Shown: positions 45,045 through 55,132, counted from the stretch's first letter. The stretch: DNA of 64,000 nucleotides from JAOBAU01 sp034667465 (GCA_034667465.1 JAXDJV010000007.1:62001-126000), one strand, 5' to 3'. Notes: generated by a model from the sequence alone, not told the origin. Translations and numbers: made by a program.

Positions 45045-46351
45045 TTCGTCTGCCGGATCGGTTCGTCGGGCGTTCGCACCGGCGAGCGATTGCCGTCGGT
45101 GTCGACGGCGCGCACGCCGAAGAAGTAGTTGTCGATGCGAACGTCTTTCGCCGTATACGTGCCGACCTTGCCGACGGAGATCACGCGCTCCCATTCGTCG
45201 GCGGTCGTCTCGCGAATAACGATCTCGTATCCGGCGAGGTCGGCGTCGGCACCGACGTCCCACGTCAGCGTCGTGTCGTCGCTGACGGCGCCGGCGACTT
45301 TCACGTTCTTCGGCGCAGACGGTGCGCACGCGGCGGTGCTCAGCGCGACTGCATTCGTGCTGGCGACGAGCTTCAGGTAATCGGCGGAAACGAACTGCGG
45401 GAGATCGCCGTACTGCACGCCGTTTTCGACGCGCACGTTCTGATGCTGATGGTGATAGTTCTCATTCGCTTCGGTGAATCGGATGGCCGGAAAACCGCGA
45501 TCGAAGAATGGCGCGTGATCGCCGCCGCGGCGGTAGCGATCGAGTCGATAGACGAGACGGACGTTCACCTGCGGCAGCCAGCGCCGCGCGCCGTCGCGAA
45601 CGAATCGCGCCCAGTGACGCGACGTCGAGTCGCCGATCGGCAGCGTGTTCGCGGAGAAGATGCGCAGCGTGCGGTTGTCGATCGCGCCGCTGCTTCCTTC
45701 AACGCTGCCGGCGATGTCGTTGGTGATGTCGCCTTCGACGTTCCACTTCTCGGCAATGGCGTGATCGGCGAGTCCGGTCGAACCGAAGAGTCCCTGTTCT
45801 TCGCCCATCACCGCGGCGAGCACGATCGTGGCGTCGGTCGGATATTGCGAAAGGACGCGCGCGACTTCCATGATCTCGGACGTCCCCGACGCGTCGTCGT
45901 TCGCGCCGGGCGCGTCGCCGGCCGAATCCATGATGTCGCTGTTCATCGAGTCGTAGTGACCGGTGGCGACGTAGACACGATTCGGATCGGTCGTTCCTTT
46001 GATCGTGGCGACGACATTGATCATCTCCGCCGGCTGATCTTTCGTTCGCGGCCCGCTCTGCATCGACGACTGATACGAGATCGTCATCCGCCCGTTGCTG
46101 GCGGCGGCGTAACGCGAAAGCTCATCGAAGATCCAGCGCCGCGCGGCGCCGATGCCGCGCGTGTCCGACTTCGTGTCGGAGAGCGAGTGACGCGTACCGA
46201 ATGACGCGAGCTTCTCGACGGTCTGCTTCATCTTCGCGCCGTCGATGCGCGCGAGAACTTCGTCGAGCCGCATCGCGGCGCAGCGATTTTCCTGCGCGAA
46301 TGCGGAGAGTGAGGTCGTGGTGAGGAGAAGGAAAAGGACGAGGTGTCTCAT
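45035..46351 (-). CDS. Secreted M28-family zinc aminopeptidase with C-terminal fibronectin type III-like domain
   Basis: This 438-residue protein has a signal peptide (MRHLVLFLLLTTTSLSAFA). The zinc-binding series is complete: GHYDS, GANDDASG, MGEEQGLFG, TNDIAG and NYHHQHQ, matching M28 peptidases with two metal ions. Residues 345-435 (APKNVKVAGAVSDDTTLTW) form a fibronectin type III-like module, probably for surface or substrate attachment. It would release N-terminal amino acids outside the cytoplasm. It overlaps yaeQ by 10 nt. Confidence 0.88.
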   Translation of the reverse strand: MRHLVLFLLLTTTSLSAFAQENRCAAMRLDEVLARIDGAKMKQTVEKLASFGTRHSLSDTKSDTRGIGAARRWIFDELSRYAAASNGRMTISYQSSMQSGPRTKDQPAEMINVVATIKGTTDPNRVYVATGHYDSMNSDIMDSAGDAPGANDDASGTSEIMEVARVLSQYPTDATIVLAAVMGEEQGLFGSTGLADHAIAEKWNVEGDITNDIAGSVEGSSGAIDNRTLRIFSANTLPIGDSTSRHWARFVRDGARRWLPQVNVRLVYRLDRYRRGGDHAPFFDRGFPAIRFTEANENYHHQHQNVRVENGVQYGDLPQFVSADYLKLVASTNAVALSTAACAPSAPKNVKVAGAVSDDTTLTWDVGADADLAGYEIVIRETTADEWERVISVGKVGTYTAKDVRIDNYFFGVRAVDTDGNRSPVRTPDEPIRQTKWR

Positions 46352-46384
46352 CGCGATGCATCATCGCAGAAGAAACGTGCGGCG

Positions 46385-47359
46385 CTATTTCTTGATCGAC
46401 AGTTTCGTCGACGCGGCGTCGAGATACACCTTCGTCGACGACGGCACGATCGACGTACGGCGGCCCTTCTGAATCGGCAGCTTCGCGTAAACCTGCGTGG
46501 AGAGGATCGACGCGTGGCCGAGGATCTCCTGGATTTCGCGAATGTCGGTGCCGGCGGAGACGAGCATCGCGGCCATGGTGTGGCGCAGCGAGTGCGGCGT
46601 GATGTGGCGTTTGATCTCGGCGAGACGAACGTGCTTCTTGAAGATGTTCTCGATCGAGTAGATCGTCAGGCGCGTTCCGGAGCGGCCGACGAACAGCGCG
46701 GTCGTGTCGAGCTTCCGCTCGGCGCGCAGGTCGAGATAGTTCACCAGCGCGTCGGAAACGCCTTCAGCAGTCACCGAGACGGCGCGTCCGCGTGTGGCGC
46801 GGCCGGTGATGCGGATCTGCCGCTTGTCGAAATCGACGTCGGCGATGTTCAGCGCGACCAACTCGCCGATGCGGATGCCGGTCGAGAAGAGCATCTCGAG
46901 AATGACGTTGTCGCGCACGGCACAGAAGTAGCGATTGCGCGCGCCGGGCGAAGTGTCGCGCAGCGCGGACAGTTCGGTGATCTGTTCTTTCGGTGCGGCG
47001 AGGAGCGCACGCGTTTCGCGCGATGAGAGAACGGTCGGAACGCGATTCTCCACGGGACGCTTGATCTTCAGCTTGCGGGCCGGCGACTCGTGCACGACGC
47101 CGCTCTCTTCGAGGTAGCGGAAGAACACTTTCAGCGCGGCAACCTTGCGGCGGATAGACGTGTCGCGGTAGGTCTCCGTACCAAGCTTGTCGAGATAACC
47201 TTCCAGATGCTCCGGAGTGATCTCGACCATGTTCGCGTCCGGCATATGGACGTGGAACTGGCTGAGATCCGACTGGTAGGCGCGCAGCGTCCGGTCAGAG
47301 AGGTTGCGCACACTCTGGCCGTGCTGAAGAAAGTCGGCAATCGCCTGTTGCACGTTCAT
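46385..47359 (-). CDS. Xer-like tyrosine recombinase
   Basis: This 324-residue protein has a SAM-like N-terminal domain and catalytic residues R163 (STGIRIGEL), H256/R259 (HSLRH), H282 (LGHASI) and Y291. The beta-hairpin lysine usual in XerC/D (GKGNKxR) is replaced by GRATRGR, so catalysis may be altered. Size and organisation match chromosome dimer resolution enzymes, but no dif site was located and a second Xer is not in the window. It starts at 47359 and shares a divergent intergenic region of 120 nt with the acetyltransferase. Confidence 0.82.
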   Translation of the reverse strand: MNVQQAIADFLQHGQSVRNLSDRTLRAYQSDLSQFHVHMPDANMVEITPEHLEGYLDKLGTETYRDTSIRRKVAALKVFFRYLEESGVVHESPARKLKIKRPVENRVPTVLSSRETRALLAAPKEQITELSALRDTSPGARNRYFCAVRDNVILEMLFSTGIRIGELVALNIADVDFDKRQIRITGRATRGRAVSVTAEGVSDALVNYLDLRAERKLDTTALFVGRSGTRLTIYSIENIFKKHVRLAEIKRHITPHSLRHTMAAMLVSAGTDIREIQEILGHASILSTQVYAKLPIQKGRRTSIVPSSTKVYLDAASTKLSIKK

Positions 47360-47479
47360 CGTCGTAACACCTTTGTTGCAGCTGGAATTTTTGGAGGAAA
47401 CCGAGTCGAAGTGTCGAGCGCGGGCGGCTTTTTGTCAAGGGTTATTTGTTCTCGCGGTATGCGGTAACCGCATGACACA

Positions 47480-47881
47480 ATGACGATTGCGCGTATGAGC
47501 TGCGCGCTAACTGTGCGAGGACAACGACTTTTCATCCGCCCGCTCGACCCGCAGGACCTCGATGCGGTTCGCGATTTTCTCGGACGCCACGGCCACGTCG
47601 CTGGCACGCCGTCATCGGGCGCCATCGGAAAACTGGTCGGCGACCTCGTTGCCGTCGCGAAGACGAGCGAGGCCGGCGACGCGATCCGGCTCGACGATCT
47701 CTTCGTCGCGCCGGATTTGCGGAAGAAACGGATCGGCCGCTTCATGGTCGACGAACTGGTGAACATCGCGAGAACGATGAATCGCGAACGTCTCATCGTG
47801 GAAGAGCCGGGCGACGCGGCGGAGTTTTTCCGTAAGGTCGGATTCGTGCAGCAGGGTCCCCGATGGGAACGGAGAGTGTGA
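47480..47881 (+). CDS. GNAT-family acetyltransferase
   Basis: This protein of about 133 residues has the GNAT fold: an N-terminal FIRPLDPQDLDAVRDFL segment, a beta-4 strand with RLDDLFVAPDLRKKRIGRFM (acetyl-CoA pyrophosphate loop) and a final FFRKVGFVQQG. The start could also be the ATG at 47495. The stop shares one base with the lytic transglycosylase start (TGATG), so they are coupled. The substrate is unknown. Confidence 0.8.
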   Translation: MTIARMSCALTVRGQRLFIRPLDPQDLDAVRDFLGRHGHVAGTPSSGAIGKLVGDLVAVAKTSEAGDAIRLDDLFVAPDLRKKRIGRFMVDELVNIARTMNRERLIVEEPGDAAEFFRKVGFVQQGPRWERRV

Positions 47882-50064
47882 TGAAACGGTGGGCGGGGTT
47901 GTGCGGCGTGGCGTTGTTGTTCGCGTGTCAGCAGTCGACGCACAGCAAACCGCCGGCATCGGCGCCGCTGGCGGTTGCGCCGCAAAACTCGGAGCCGGTA
48001 GCGGCGACGCTCGATGAAGCGCGCACGTTGCGGACGAGCGGAAAGCTCGCGGCGTACGAAACATCGCTCAAAACTCTCGCCCGTTCGACCGACGCCCAAA
48101 CGCGCGCACGCGCCACGACGCTCCTCGGCCTCTTCTATCTCGAACAGAAACGTGGCGCCGAAGCAGTCGTCTCACTGCGCCACGCGGCGGAGCTCTCGCC
48201 GTCGACCGCTCCGTATCTGCGGTTGCGCATCGCCGAGCTCGATCTGCCGAACGCGATCGCCACGCTGCAGCAGATCATTCAGGACACGCCGGCCAGCTCG
48301 GCGGCGACCGTCGCACGTCTCCGTCTTCCCGGTTACTGCGCGCTCGCCGGAAACACCGCCGCCGCTGATGCCGCGATGACCGCGACCGCGGCGATCAACA
48401 TCGATGAGCTGACCGAATCGGATTTCGTCGAGCTCGCCAACACTCTGGAAAAAGGGAACCGCGCCGATCTCGCGACCGCAATCCGCCTTCGCCTGCTGAC
48501 GCAATTCCCGCAGGGACGCTTCACCGAAACGACCTACGCGAAACTCGCGCAGCTCAACCCTTCCCCGCTCGACGCGATGTCCGGCGAGGCAGCGCTCGAC
48601 CTCGCCCGCCGCCTCGGCACGAACGATCGCTACGATCAGGATCTCGAGCTGCTCGCCCGCATCGCGCGCCGCTTTCCCGACCAGCCGGCGTCGCCCGAAT
48701 ACCGAACGATCCGTTTGCGCGCACTCTTCAACACGCGCCGCTATCGCGATCTCCTGAACGAGACCGCATCGCTGAACGTGAACGATCCCGCGCTCGTGCT
48801 GATGCGCGCACGCGCTGCATGGCGCGCCGGACAGCCGGCCGACTTTCTCGCCGGACTCAAACAGCTCGAGCGCGACTACCCGCAAAGTCCGCAGGCCATC
48901 GAAGCGAAAGTGCTGCGCGCGAAGTACTACACGACCGACGAGACGAACTACGACGTCGCTCTCGCCGATCTGCGCAGCGCGGTCGATGCCGGCGCCGCCG
49001 GTGGCGAAGGCGAAAATCTCTGGAACCTCGGCTGGACGTACGTTCTCGCACATCGCGACGACGACGCGCTGCAGACGTTCGACCGCTACGCGCGCACCTT
49101 CCCGGACGGCGACTACCTGAGCAATTCGCTCTTCTGGTCGGCGAAGATCTTCGATCGCCGCGGCCTCATCGCCGAGCGCGACGCGAAGTTCCGTACGCTG
49201 ATCGCCAGCTATCCGTTCTCGTACTACAGCTATCGCGCAAAACAGTTGATGGGCGGCGCGCCGGCGATCGCTCCTTCAGCGCAGACGTTCCCCGACATCA
49301 GCGCGCAACTCGACAGCGTCAGCGATCCGCGCTTTGCAGCGGTACAGGAACTGGCGTGGCTCGGCCTGATGCGCGACGCCACGCGCGAGCTGAAGCTGCT
49401 CGCCGCCGCGAACCCCGACAATCTCGGGCTCGCCTTCGCGCTCGCCGATCTTTACGTCCAGGCCGGCGAGCCGTTCAAAGCGAACGGTGTGCTGCAGCGC
49501 CGCTTCCGCCAGTTCGTTCGCCACGGAGGCAACGACATCCCGCAGCGCTTCTGGGAGATTCTCTTCCCGCTCAACTACTGGGAAACGATTCGCGAAGAAG
49601 CGGGGCGGCGTCAGATCGATCCGTATCTCGTCGCCTCGATCATTCGACAGGAAAGCGGCTTCGAGCCGACGGTGGTCTCGAATGCGGGGGCGGTCGGCAT
49701 CATGCAGATCATGCCGGCCGAGGCGGCGACGATCGCGGCGAGGGCCGGGTTGCTGGAGGTGACGCGTGAATCGCTCTTCGATCCGAAGATCAATATCGCC
49801 GTCGGCGCCGCGGAATTCGTGCAGAAACTTGCGGCTGTGAATGGAAACGACACCCTTGCGATCGCGGCCTACAATGCCGGTGAAGACGCCGTTGGCAAAT
49901 GGATTGCTCACACGCCCATCGATGACATCGACATTTTCGTAGAGTCGATTCCGTATGCGGAGACCCGGCTCTACGTCAAAAGCGTGACGAGGAATCGTTT
50001 CGAGTACCGGCGGATCTATGACGTCGCATCGGGGTCCATGCAGCAACAGACGGCGCGCCGCTGA
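47881..50064 (+). CDS. slt: Lytic transglycosylase lipoprotein (Slt70 type)
   Basis: This 727-residue protein has a lipoprotein signal (MKRWAGLCGVALLFAC), a long helical superhelix of TPR-like repeats, and a C-terminal SLT domain with IIRQESGFEP (catalytic E591), GAVGIMQIMP and IAAYNAGEDAVG. It cuts peptidoglycan with formation of 1,6-anhydroMurNAc. It starts one base inside the acetyltransferase stop and its end overlaps the VWA gene start by 47 nt. Confidence 0.92.
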   Translation: MKRWAGLCGVALLFACQQSTHSKPPASAPLAVAPQNSEPVAATLDEARTLRTSGKLAAYETSLKTLARSTDAQTRARATTLLGLFYLEQKRGAEAVVSLRHAAELSPSTAPYLRLRIAELDLPNAIATLQQIIQDTPASSAATVARLRLPGYCALAGNTAAADAAMTATAAINIDELTESDFVELANTLEKGNRADLATAIRLRLLTQFPQGRFTETTYAKLAQLNPSPLDAMSGEAALDLARRLGTNDRYDQDLELLARIARRFPDQPASPEYRTIRLRALFNTRRYRDLLNETASLNVNDPALVLMRARAAWRAGQPADFLAGLKQLERDYPQSPQAIEAKVLRAKYYTTDETNYDVALADLRSAVDAGAAGGEGENLWNLGWTYVLAHRDDDALQTFDRYARTFPDGDYLSNSLFWSAKIFDRRGLIAERDAKFRTLIASYPFSYYSYRAKQLMGGAPAIAPSAQTFPDISAQLDSVSDPRFAAVQELAWLGLMRDATRELKLLAAANPDNLGLAFALADLYVQAGEPFKANGVLQRRFRQFVRHGGNDIPQRFWEILFPLNYWETIREEAGRRQIDPYLVASIIRQESGFEPTVVSNAGAVGIMQIMPAEAATIAARAGLLEVTRESLFDPKINIAVGAAEFVQKLAAVNGNDTLAIAAYNAGEDAVGKWIAHTPIDDIDIFVESIPYAETRLYVKSVTRNRFEYRRIYDVASGSMQQQTARR

Positions 50065-51460
50065 CGCGGTTGCAGCTTCCCTCCTTCTCGCACTTCTGAC
50101 GACGCAAACGGCCGCGGCGAACACGACCCAGTTGCTGCTGACGCGCGATCGCGAGCAGGTTGACGCCGCCGAATACAAAGGACTCGTCGATCTCTCCGTC
50201 AATCCCGGCTTCGATGACGCCCGCGTCACGATCACGCTCGATGGCCAGAAACTCACCGACGCACTGCGCGCGCCGTATCGTCTGACTGTCGACTTCGGCC
50301 CGATCGCCGTCCAGCATCGAATCGTCGTCACCGCCTGGTCGCGCGAGAAGAAGCGCGTGCAGTGGAGCGAGACGATCAACCGCGGCCTGCTGCCGCTCAG
50401 CGTGAAACTGAAAGCGGTCGACGCCGCCGCCGGCATCTTCGAAGCGACCGTGACCGCGCCGCGCGAAGATCCGATCGTCGCGGTCGAGCTGTGGGATGAA
50501 GGAAAACTGAACGCGTCGGTCACCGAGCCGCCGTATCGCTTCACCGTTGCGTCTGCCGCCGGCAAGCCGGACGCGTTCGTTCAGGTCACCGCGAAAACAA
50601 AATCGGGAGAAGAGGCTGCCGATTTCTGGTCGAGTGGCGGCGACGTGCACGTCGAGTCGGTCAATGTTCGCGAAGTGCCGCTCTTCGTCTCGGTGATCGA
50701 TCGTGACGGCGTCACGCACGACGACGTCGACCGTTCGCTCTTCCGCATCATCGACAACGACTCCGAAGCGAAGATCGTCGAGTTCGGAAAAGCGTTCGAT
50801 CAGCCGATCTCGATCGCGCTCCTGCTCGACGCCTCGGCCAGCATGACGTACACGATGCAGGCGGCGATCGCCGCCGCGCAGTCGTTCGTGCAGAAGACGC
50901 TGCGGCCGAACGATCGCTGCGCGCTCTTCGCCATCCGCGACGTTCCGCGCCGCGTGCAGGCTTTGACGAACGACCGCGTCGCGGTCGTGGCGGCGCTGAA
51001 GAACGTCCTGCCGATGGGCCGAACCTCCCTCTACGACGCCATCGAGAGCGCGATGCGCGAACTGAAGGATGAGAAGAATCGCCGGGCGATCGTGGTGCTG
51101 ACCGACGGCGGCGACACGACGTCGAACGCGTCATTCGACGAGGTCGAGAAAGAGGCGAAGCAGGCCGGCATCCCGATCTACGTCATCGCGTACACGGTTG
51201 ACGACGTGCCGATCGATACGCAGGACTTCGAACGGATGAAGTTCCTGACGAGCGAGACCGGCGGCTTCATCGCGCTCGCGTCGAACGAGCAGAACCTGCA
51301 GGCGCGCTACGGCGAGATCGAGAAGGATCTTCGCGCGCAGTTCGCGATCCGCTATCAGGTCACCGACTACGCGAAGCGCAACGAATGGCGCAAGGTGCGC
51401 GTCGTACTGGCCTCGCCAAAGCTGACCGCAAGAACAATTCGCGGATATTTCGCCCCGTAA
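50018..51460 (+). CDS. VWA-domain protein of the acidobacterial VWFA-related type
   Basis: This protein of 480 residues has a secretion signal after a basic start (AVAASLLLALLTTQTAAANT), a beta-rich middle, and a von Willebrand A domain with MIDAS motif ISIALLLDASASMTYT (DxSxS), TSLYDAIESAMRE and VVLTDGGDTTS. Proteins with this layout are especially abundant in Acidobacteriota. It probably acts in protein-protein contacts in the periplasm. The ATG at 50018 lies inside the slt 3' end; an operon with slt is likely. Confidence 0.88.
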   Translation: MTSHRGPCSNRRRAADAVAASLLLALLTTQTAAANTTQLLLTRDREQVDAAEYKGLVDLSVNPGFDDARVTITLDGQKLTDALRAPYRLTVDFGPIAVQHRIVVTAWSREKKRVQWSETINRGLLPLSVKLKAVDAAAGIFEATVTAPREDPIVAVELWDEGKLNASVTEPPYRFTVASAAGKPDAFVQVTAKTKSGEEAADFWSSGGDVHVESVNVREVPLFVSVIDRDGVTHDDVDRSLFRIIDNDSEAKIVEFGKAFDQPISIALLLDASASMTYTMQAAIAAAQSFVQKTLRPNDRCALFAIRDVPRRVQALTNDRVAVVAALKNVLPMGRTSLYDAIESAMRELKDEKNRRAIVVLTDGGDTTSNASFDEVEKEAKQAGIPIYVIAYTVDDVPIDTQDFERMKFLTSETGGFIALASNEQNLQARYGEIEKDLRAQFAIRYQVTDYAKRNEWRKVRVVLASPKLTARTIRGYFAP

Positions 51461-51477
51461 TGTCACCGAAGGCGCGC

Positions 51478-51569
51478 GTCATCCCGAGCGTAGCGAGGGA
51501 TCCGGGCGGGCGGGGCGCGCTACGGCAGCGAGTCCCACCACCCGGATCCTTCGCTCCGCTCAGGATGAC
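51478..51569. repeat. Chromosomal palindromic repeat, copy 2
   Basis: GTCATCCCGAGCGTAGCGAG (51478-51497) faces GATCCTTCGCTCCGCTCAGG near the right end. It lies between the VWA gene and mfd on the same strand and could act as a terminator. Confidence 0.85.
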
Positions 51570-51595
51570 GGCGCGCACGCAATAGAATCCGCGGC

Positions 51596-54500
51596 GTGGA
51601 TCGTAACGAGCCCCTGACTGCCAGTCTCCGCGCCGAGCTTGCGCGCAGCCCTTCCTTCAAACGCGTCCGCTTCGAAGAATCGGGACGCGTCGAAGTCACC
51701 GGCGCATCGTTCGAAGCGCGCGCGCTGCTGCTGGCGACGCTCCAGGAACAGACCGGCAAACGGATCGCGATCATCACGCCGGGCGACGCGGCGCTCGACG
51801 ATTTCGAACAGGCGCTGCGGCACTTTCACCACGACCCGCGCTGCGTCTCCGCTTATCCGGCGCGCGCGCTTTCTCCGTACCAGGATGTCAGCCCGTCGCT
51901 CGGCGTTGTGCGCGACGAGATCCGCGCGCTCGGCATGCTCGTCGACCGCGCCGCCGAGATCCTGATCATCCCGGCGCGCGCACTTTTCGCGCGGCTGCCG
52001 AGCGCGCAGACGTTCGCGAGCCGCATCCTGCGGATCGAAGAAGGCTCGGAGCTCGACATGCGCGAGCTGCTCGTCGCGCTCGTCGAGAACGGCTTCGTCC
52101 GCACCGATCTCGTCGGCGAATCGGGAGAGTTCGCCTTTCGCGGCGGCATCCTCGATCTCTTCCCGCCCAACACCGCCCGCCCGGTCCGCGTCGAGCTGTT
52201 CGGCGACACGGTCGAGTCGTTGCGCTGGTTCGACGTCGAGACGCAGCGCTCCGACGATCCGTCGGGAGCGGTCACCGTTTATCCGATGACGCAGTTCGCG
52301 ATCACGAAGGAAGCGCGCAGCGCCATCGCCCGCCGCCTCTCGCTCGACTTCAACGATCCGATCTACAAACGCGATCTCGCCGAGAAGATCGAGCGGCTGA
52401 GCGAGAACGGGACGTTTCCCGGCATCGAGCACTACGTGCCGGTCGCGCTCGAAACGGTTCCGCTCTTCGATTACATCAGCGACTGGGAGCTCGTCCTCAT
52501 CGAGCCCGATCAGGTCACGACGACGATCGCGCGATATGAATCGCTGCTGCGCAACGAATTCGAAGCGGCATCGGAGAAAGGACGTCCCGTCTATTCGCCG
52601 GAGCGCGTCGTCACCGCCGGCCTCGACGTCTTCGCGAAGCTCGATGCGTCGCGCATTTCGATGAGCGAGGTCTACGTCGCGAAAGTCATCCCGAGCGTCA
52701 GCGAGGGATCCGGGCGGGCGGGGCGCCCGACCGCTGCATCGAGTCCCGCCCACGCAGATCCCTCGCTAACGCTCGGGATGACGACCGAGCTGCGGCTGCA
52801 CGCGCCGACCACCGATCGCTACACGAACCGCCTCAGCGAGTTCGCCGACGAAGTGAAGCGCCGCCGCTCCGACGGCAAACGTCAGGTGCTCTTCACGTCG
52901 ACGAAAGGCGGCCAGGAAAAAGTCGAACGGCTGCTGAAAGAGTTCGACGTCGCGTTCGTCGACGATGCCAAAAAGCTCGGCGGCGACATCGTCATCGCGC
53001 CCGGCCATCTCGCGCGCGGCTTCACCTTCGATGAGCTGAATCTCATCGCCTGGTCCGAGTGGGATCTCTTCGAGCCGCCCACGTCCACGCGCCTTGGCGG
53101 CAAAAAGAAAAAGACCGACGCATTCGTCACCGATCTCCGCGATCTGAAAGCGGGCGACTACATCGTCCATCTCGATCACGGCGTCGGCCGCTTCGTCGGC
53201 CTGCAGCGAATCTCATTCGGCGACAACGAGCGCGAAGTGATGGAGCTCGAGTACTCCAACGGCGGAAAGCTGCTGATGCCGATGGAGAATCTGAATCTCA
53301 TTCAGAAGTACTCCGGCGGCGGCGAAGAATCGAAGCCGCAGCTCGACAAGCTCGGCGGCGCGACGTGGGCGCGCAAAAAAGCGTCCGTGAAGAAGGCCAT
53401 GAAGGACATGGCCGACGAGCTGCTGAAGCTCTACGCCACGCGCCAGATGGTGCACGGCCATTCGTTCTCGAAGGATTCGCCGTGGCAGTTCGAGTTCGAA
53501 GACGCGTTCGAATTCGATGAGACCGAAGATCAGAACGCGGCCATCGATGACATCAAAGCAGATATGGAATCGCGCAAGCCGATGGATCGCCTGCTGTGCG
53601 GCGACGTCGGCTACGGCAAAACGGAAGTGGCGATGCGCGCGGCCTTCAAGTCGGTGATGGACGGCAAGCAGGTCGCCGTGCTCGCACCGACCACCGTCCT
53701 CGCCTACCAGCACTACCGCACCTTCCTCCGCCGCTTCGCGTCGTTCCCGGTGACGATCGATCTGCTCACGCGCTACTACTCGGCGAAGGAACAGAAAGCG
53801 ATCAAAGACAAGCTCGCCACCGGCGAGATCGACGTCATCGTCGGCACGCATCGCGTTCTGTCGAAAGACATCGACTTCAAAGACATCGGCCTGCTGATCA
53901 TCGACGAAGAGCAGCGCTTCGGCGTCGCGCAAAAAGAAAAGCTAAAGCAGCTGAAGAAAGCGATCGACGTCCTGGCGATGTCGGCGACGCCGATTCCGCG
54001 CACGCTGCATATGTCGCTCGTCGGCATTCGCGACATCTCGGTGATCGAGACGCCGCCGAAAGATCGACTGGCCATTCAGACCGCGGTCGTGCCGTTCAAC
54101 GACGAGTTCATCCGCGAAGCGATCGAGTTCGAGATCGGCCGCGGCGGACAGGTCTTCTTCGTCCACAACCGCGTCGAGTCGATCTATCAGATTAAAGAGT
54201 ATCTGGAGAAACTGATCCCCGGACTCCGCTGCATCGTCGGCCACGGACAGATGGACGAGCGCGAGCTCGAGCGCGCCATGCTCGCCTTCATCAATCGCGA
54301 GTTCGACGTGCTGATCGCCACGACCATCATCGAGAACGGCATCGACATCCCGGCCTGCAACACGATCCTCATCAATCACGCAGAGCGTTTCGGTCTCTCG
54401 CAGCTCTACCAGCTGCGCGGCCGTGTCGGTCGCAGCGATCGTCTGGCGTTCTGCTACCTGCTCGTGCCGAGCGATCGCGTCCTCACCGGCGACGCGCGCA

Positions 54501-55132
54501 AACGTCTCGCCGCCATTCAGGAGTTCTCCGACCTCGGCGCCGGCTTCCGAATTGCCGCACGCGATCTCGAGATTCGCGGCGCCGGCAATCTCCTCGGCGG
54601 CGAACAGTCCGGCGAGATCGCCGCCGTCGGCTTCGAGATGTACACGCGCCTGCTCGACGAAGCGATTCGCGAGATGAAGGGCGAGCGCGTCGAGGAAGAG
54701 GTCGAGACCTCGATGAACCTCGGCGTCGACATCTACATCCCCAAGAACTACATCACTGACGAAAACCTGCGCATGACCTTCTACAAGAAGATCGCCTCCG
54801 CGCAGACCGATCAGCGACTGGAAGACATCCGCAACGAGCTCCGCGACCGTTTCGGCGCGCTCCCGCCGAACATCGAGAACCTGCTCCACTTCGTGAAAGT
54901 GAAACGGATGGCGCAACAGCTCGGCGTCATCTCGATCGTGCGCGAAGGCGCGCGCGGCGTCGTGAAACTGACGCCCGCCGCGAAAGTCGATCCAACCAAA
55001 CTCCTCGGACTGATCGAGCAGAACAACCAGGTGAAGTTCTCACCGAACGGCGTGCTCTCGTTCCCGCTGAAGGAACACGGACCAGCGGTGATCGACGCGA
55101 TCGAGGAGTTGTTGAAGACGATTGCAGCCTGA
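51596..55132 (+). CDS. mfd: Transcription-repair coupling factor Mfd
   Basis: This 1178-residue protein has an N-terminal UvrB-like module, an RNA polymerase interaction domain (AGDYIVHLDHGVGRFVGLQ near 520), a RecG-like translocase (CGDVGYGKTEVAMRAAF near 670, IIDEEQRFGV, QLRGRVGRSDR), and the C-terminal TRCF domain. It removes stalled RNA polymerase at lesions and recruits UvrA. It starts at GTG 51596 without a clear Shine-Dalgarno. Residues about 364-396 are encoded by an in-frame copy of the palindromic repeat (52685-52782), an insertion absent from normal Mfd. Confidence 0.95.
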   Translation: MDRNEPLTASLRAELARSPSFKRVRFEESGRVEVTGASFEARALLLATLQEQTGKRIAIITPGDAALDDFEQALRHFHHDPRCVSAYPARALSPYQDVSPSLGVVRDEIRALGMLVDRAAEILIIPARALFARLPSAQTFASRILRIEEGSELDMRELLVALVENGFVRTDLVGESGEFAFRGGILDLFPPNTARPVRVELFGDTVESLRWFDVETQRSDDPSGAVTVYPMTQFAITKEARSAIARRLSLDFNDPIYKRDLAEKIERLSENGTFPGIEHYVPVALETVPLFDYISDWELVLIEPDQVTTTIARYESLLRNEFEAASEKGRPVYSPERVVTAGLDVFAKLDASRISMSEVYVAKVIPSVSEGSGRAGRPTAASSPAHADPSLTLGMTTELRLHAPTTDRYTNRLSEFADEVKRRRSDGKRQVLFTSTKGGQEKVERLLKEFDVAFVDDAKKLGGDIVIAPGHLARGFTFDELNLIAWSEWDLFEPPTSTRLGGKKKKTDAFVTDLRDLKAGDYIVHLDHGVGRFVGLQRISFGDNEREVMELEYSNGGKLLMPMENLNLIQKYSGGGEESKPQLDKLGGATWARKKASVKKAMKDMADELLKLYATRQMVHGHSFSKDSPWQFEFEDAFEFDETEDQNAAIDDIKADMESRKPMDRLLCGDVGYGKTEVAMRAAFKSVMDGKQVAVLAPTTVLAYQHYRTFLRRFASFPVTIDLLTRYYSAKEQKAIKDKLATGEIDVIVGTHRVLSKDIDFKDIGLLIIDEEQRFGVAQKEKLKQLKKAIDVLAMSATPIPRTLHMSLVGIRDISVIETPPKDRLAIQTAVVPFNDEFIREAIEFEIGRGGQVFFVHNRVESIYQIKEYLEKLIPGLRCIVGHGQMDERELERAMLAFINREFDVLIATTIIENGIDIPACNTILINHAERFGLSQLYQLRGRVGRSDRLAFCYLLVPSDRVLTGDARKRLAAIQEFSDLGAGFRIAARDLEIRGAGNLLGGEQSGEIAAVGFEMYTRLLDEAIREMKGERVEEEVETSMNLGVDIYIPKNYITDENLRMTFYKKIASAQTDQRLEDIRNELRDRFGALPPNIENLLHFVKVKRMAQQLGVISIVREGARGVVKLTPAAKVDPTKLLGLIEQNNQVKFSPNGVLSFPLKEHGPAVIDAIEELLKTIAA
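52685..52782. repeat. Chromosomal palindromic repeat, copy 3, in frame inside mfd
   Basis: GTCATCCCGAGCGTCAGCGA faces TCGCTAACGCTCGGGATGAC. Read in the mfd frame it gives VIPSVSEGSG, then a Gly/Ala/Pro-rich part and DPSLTLGMT, with no stop. It falls in the N-terminal half, before the RNA polymerase interaction domain. Confidence 0.88.
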
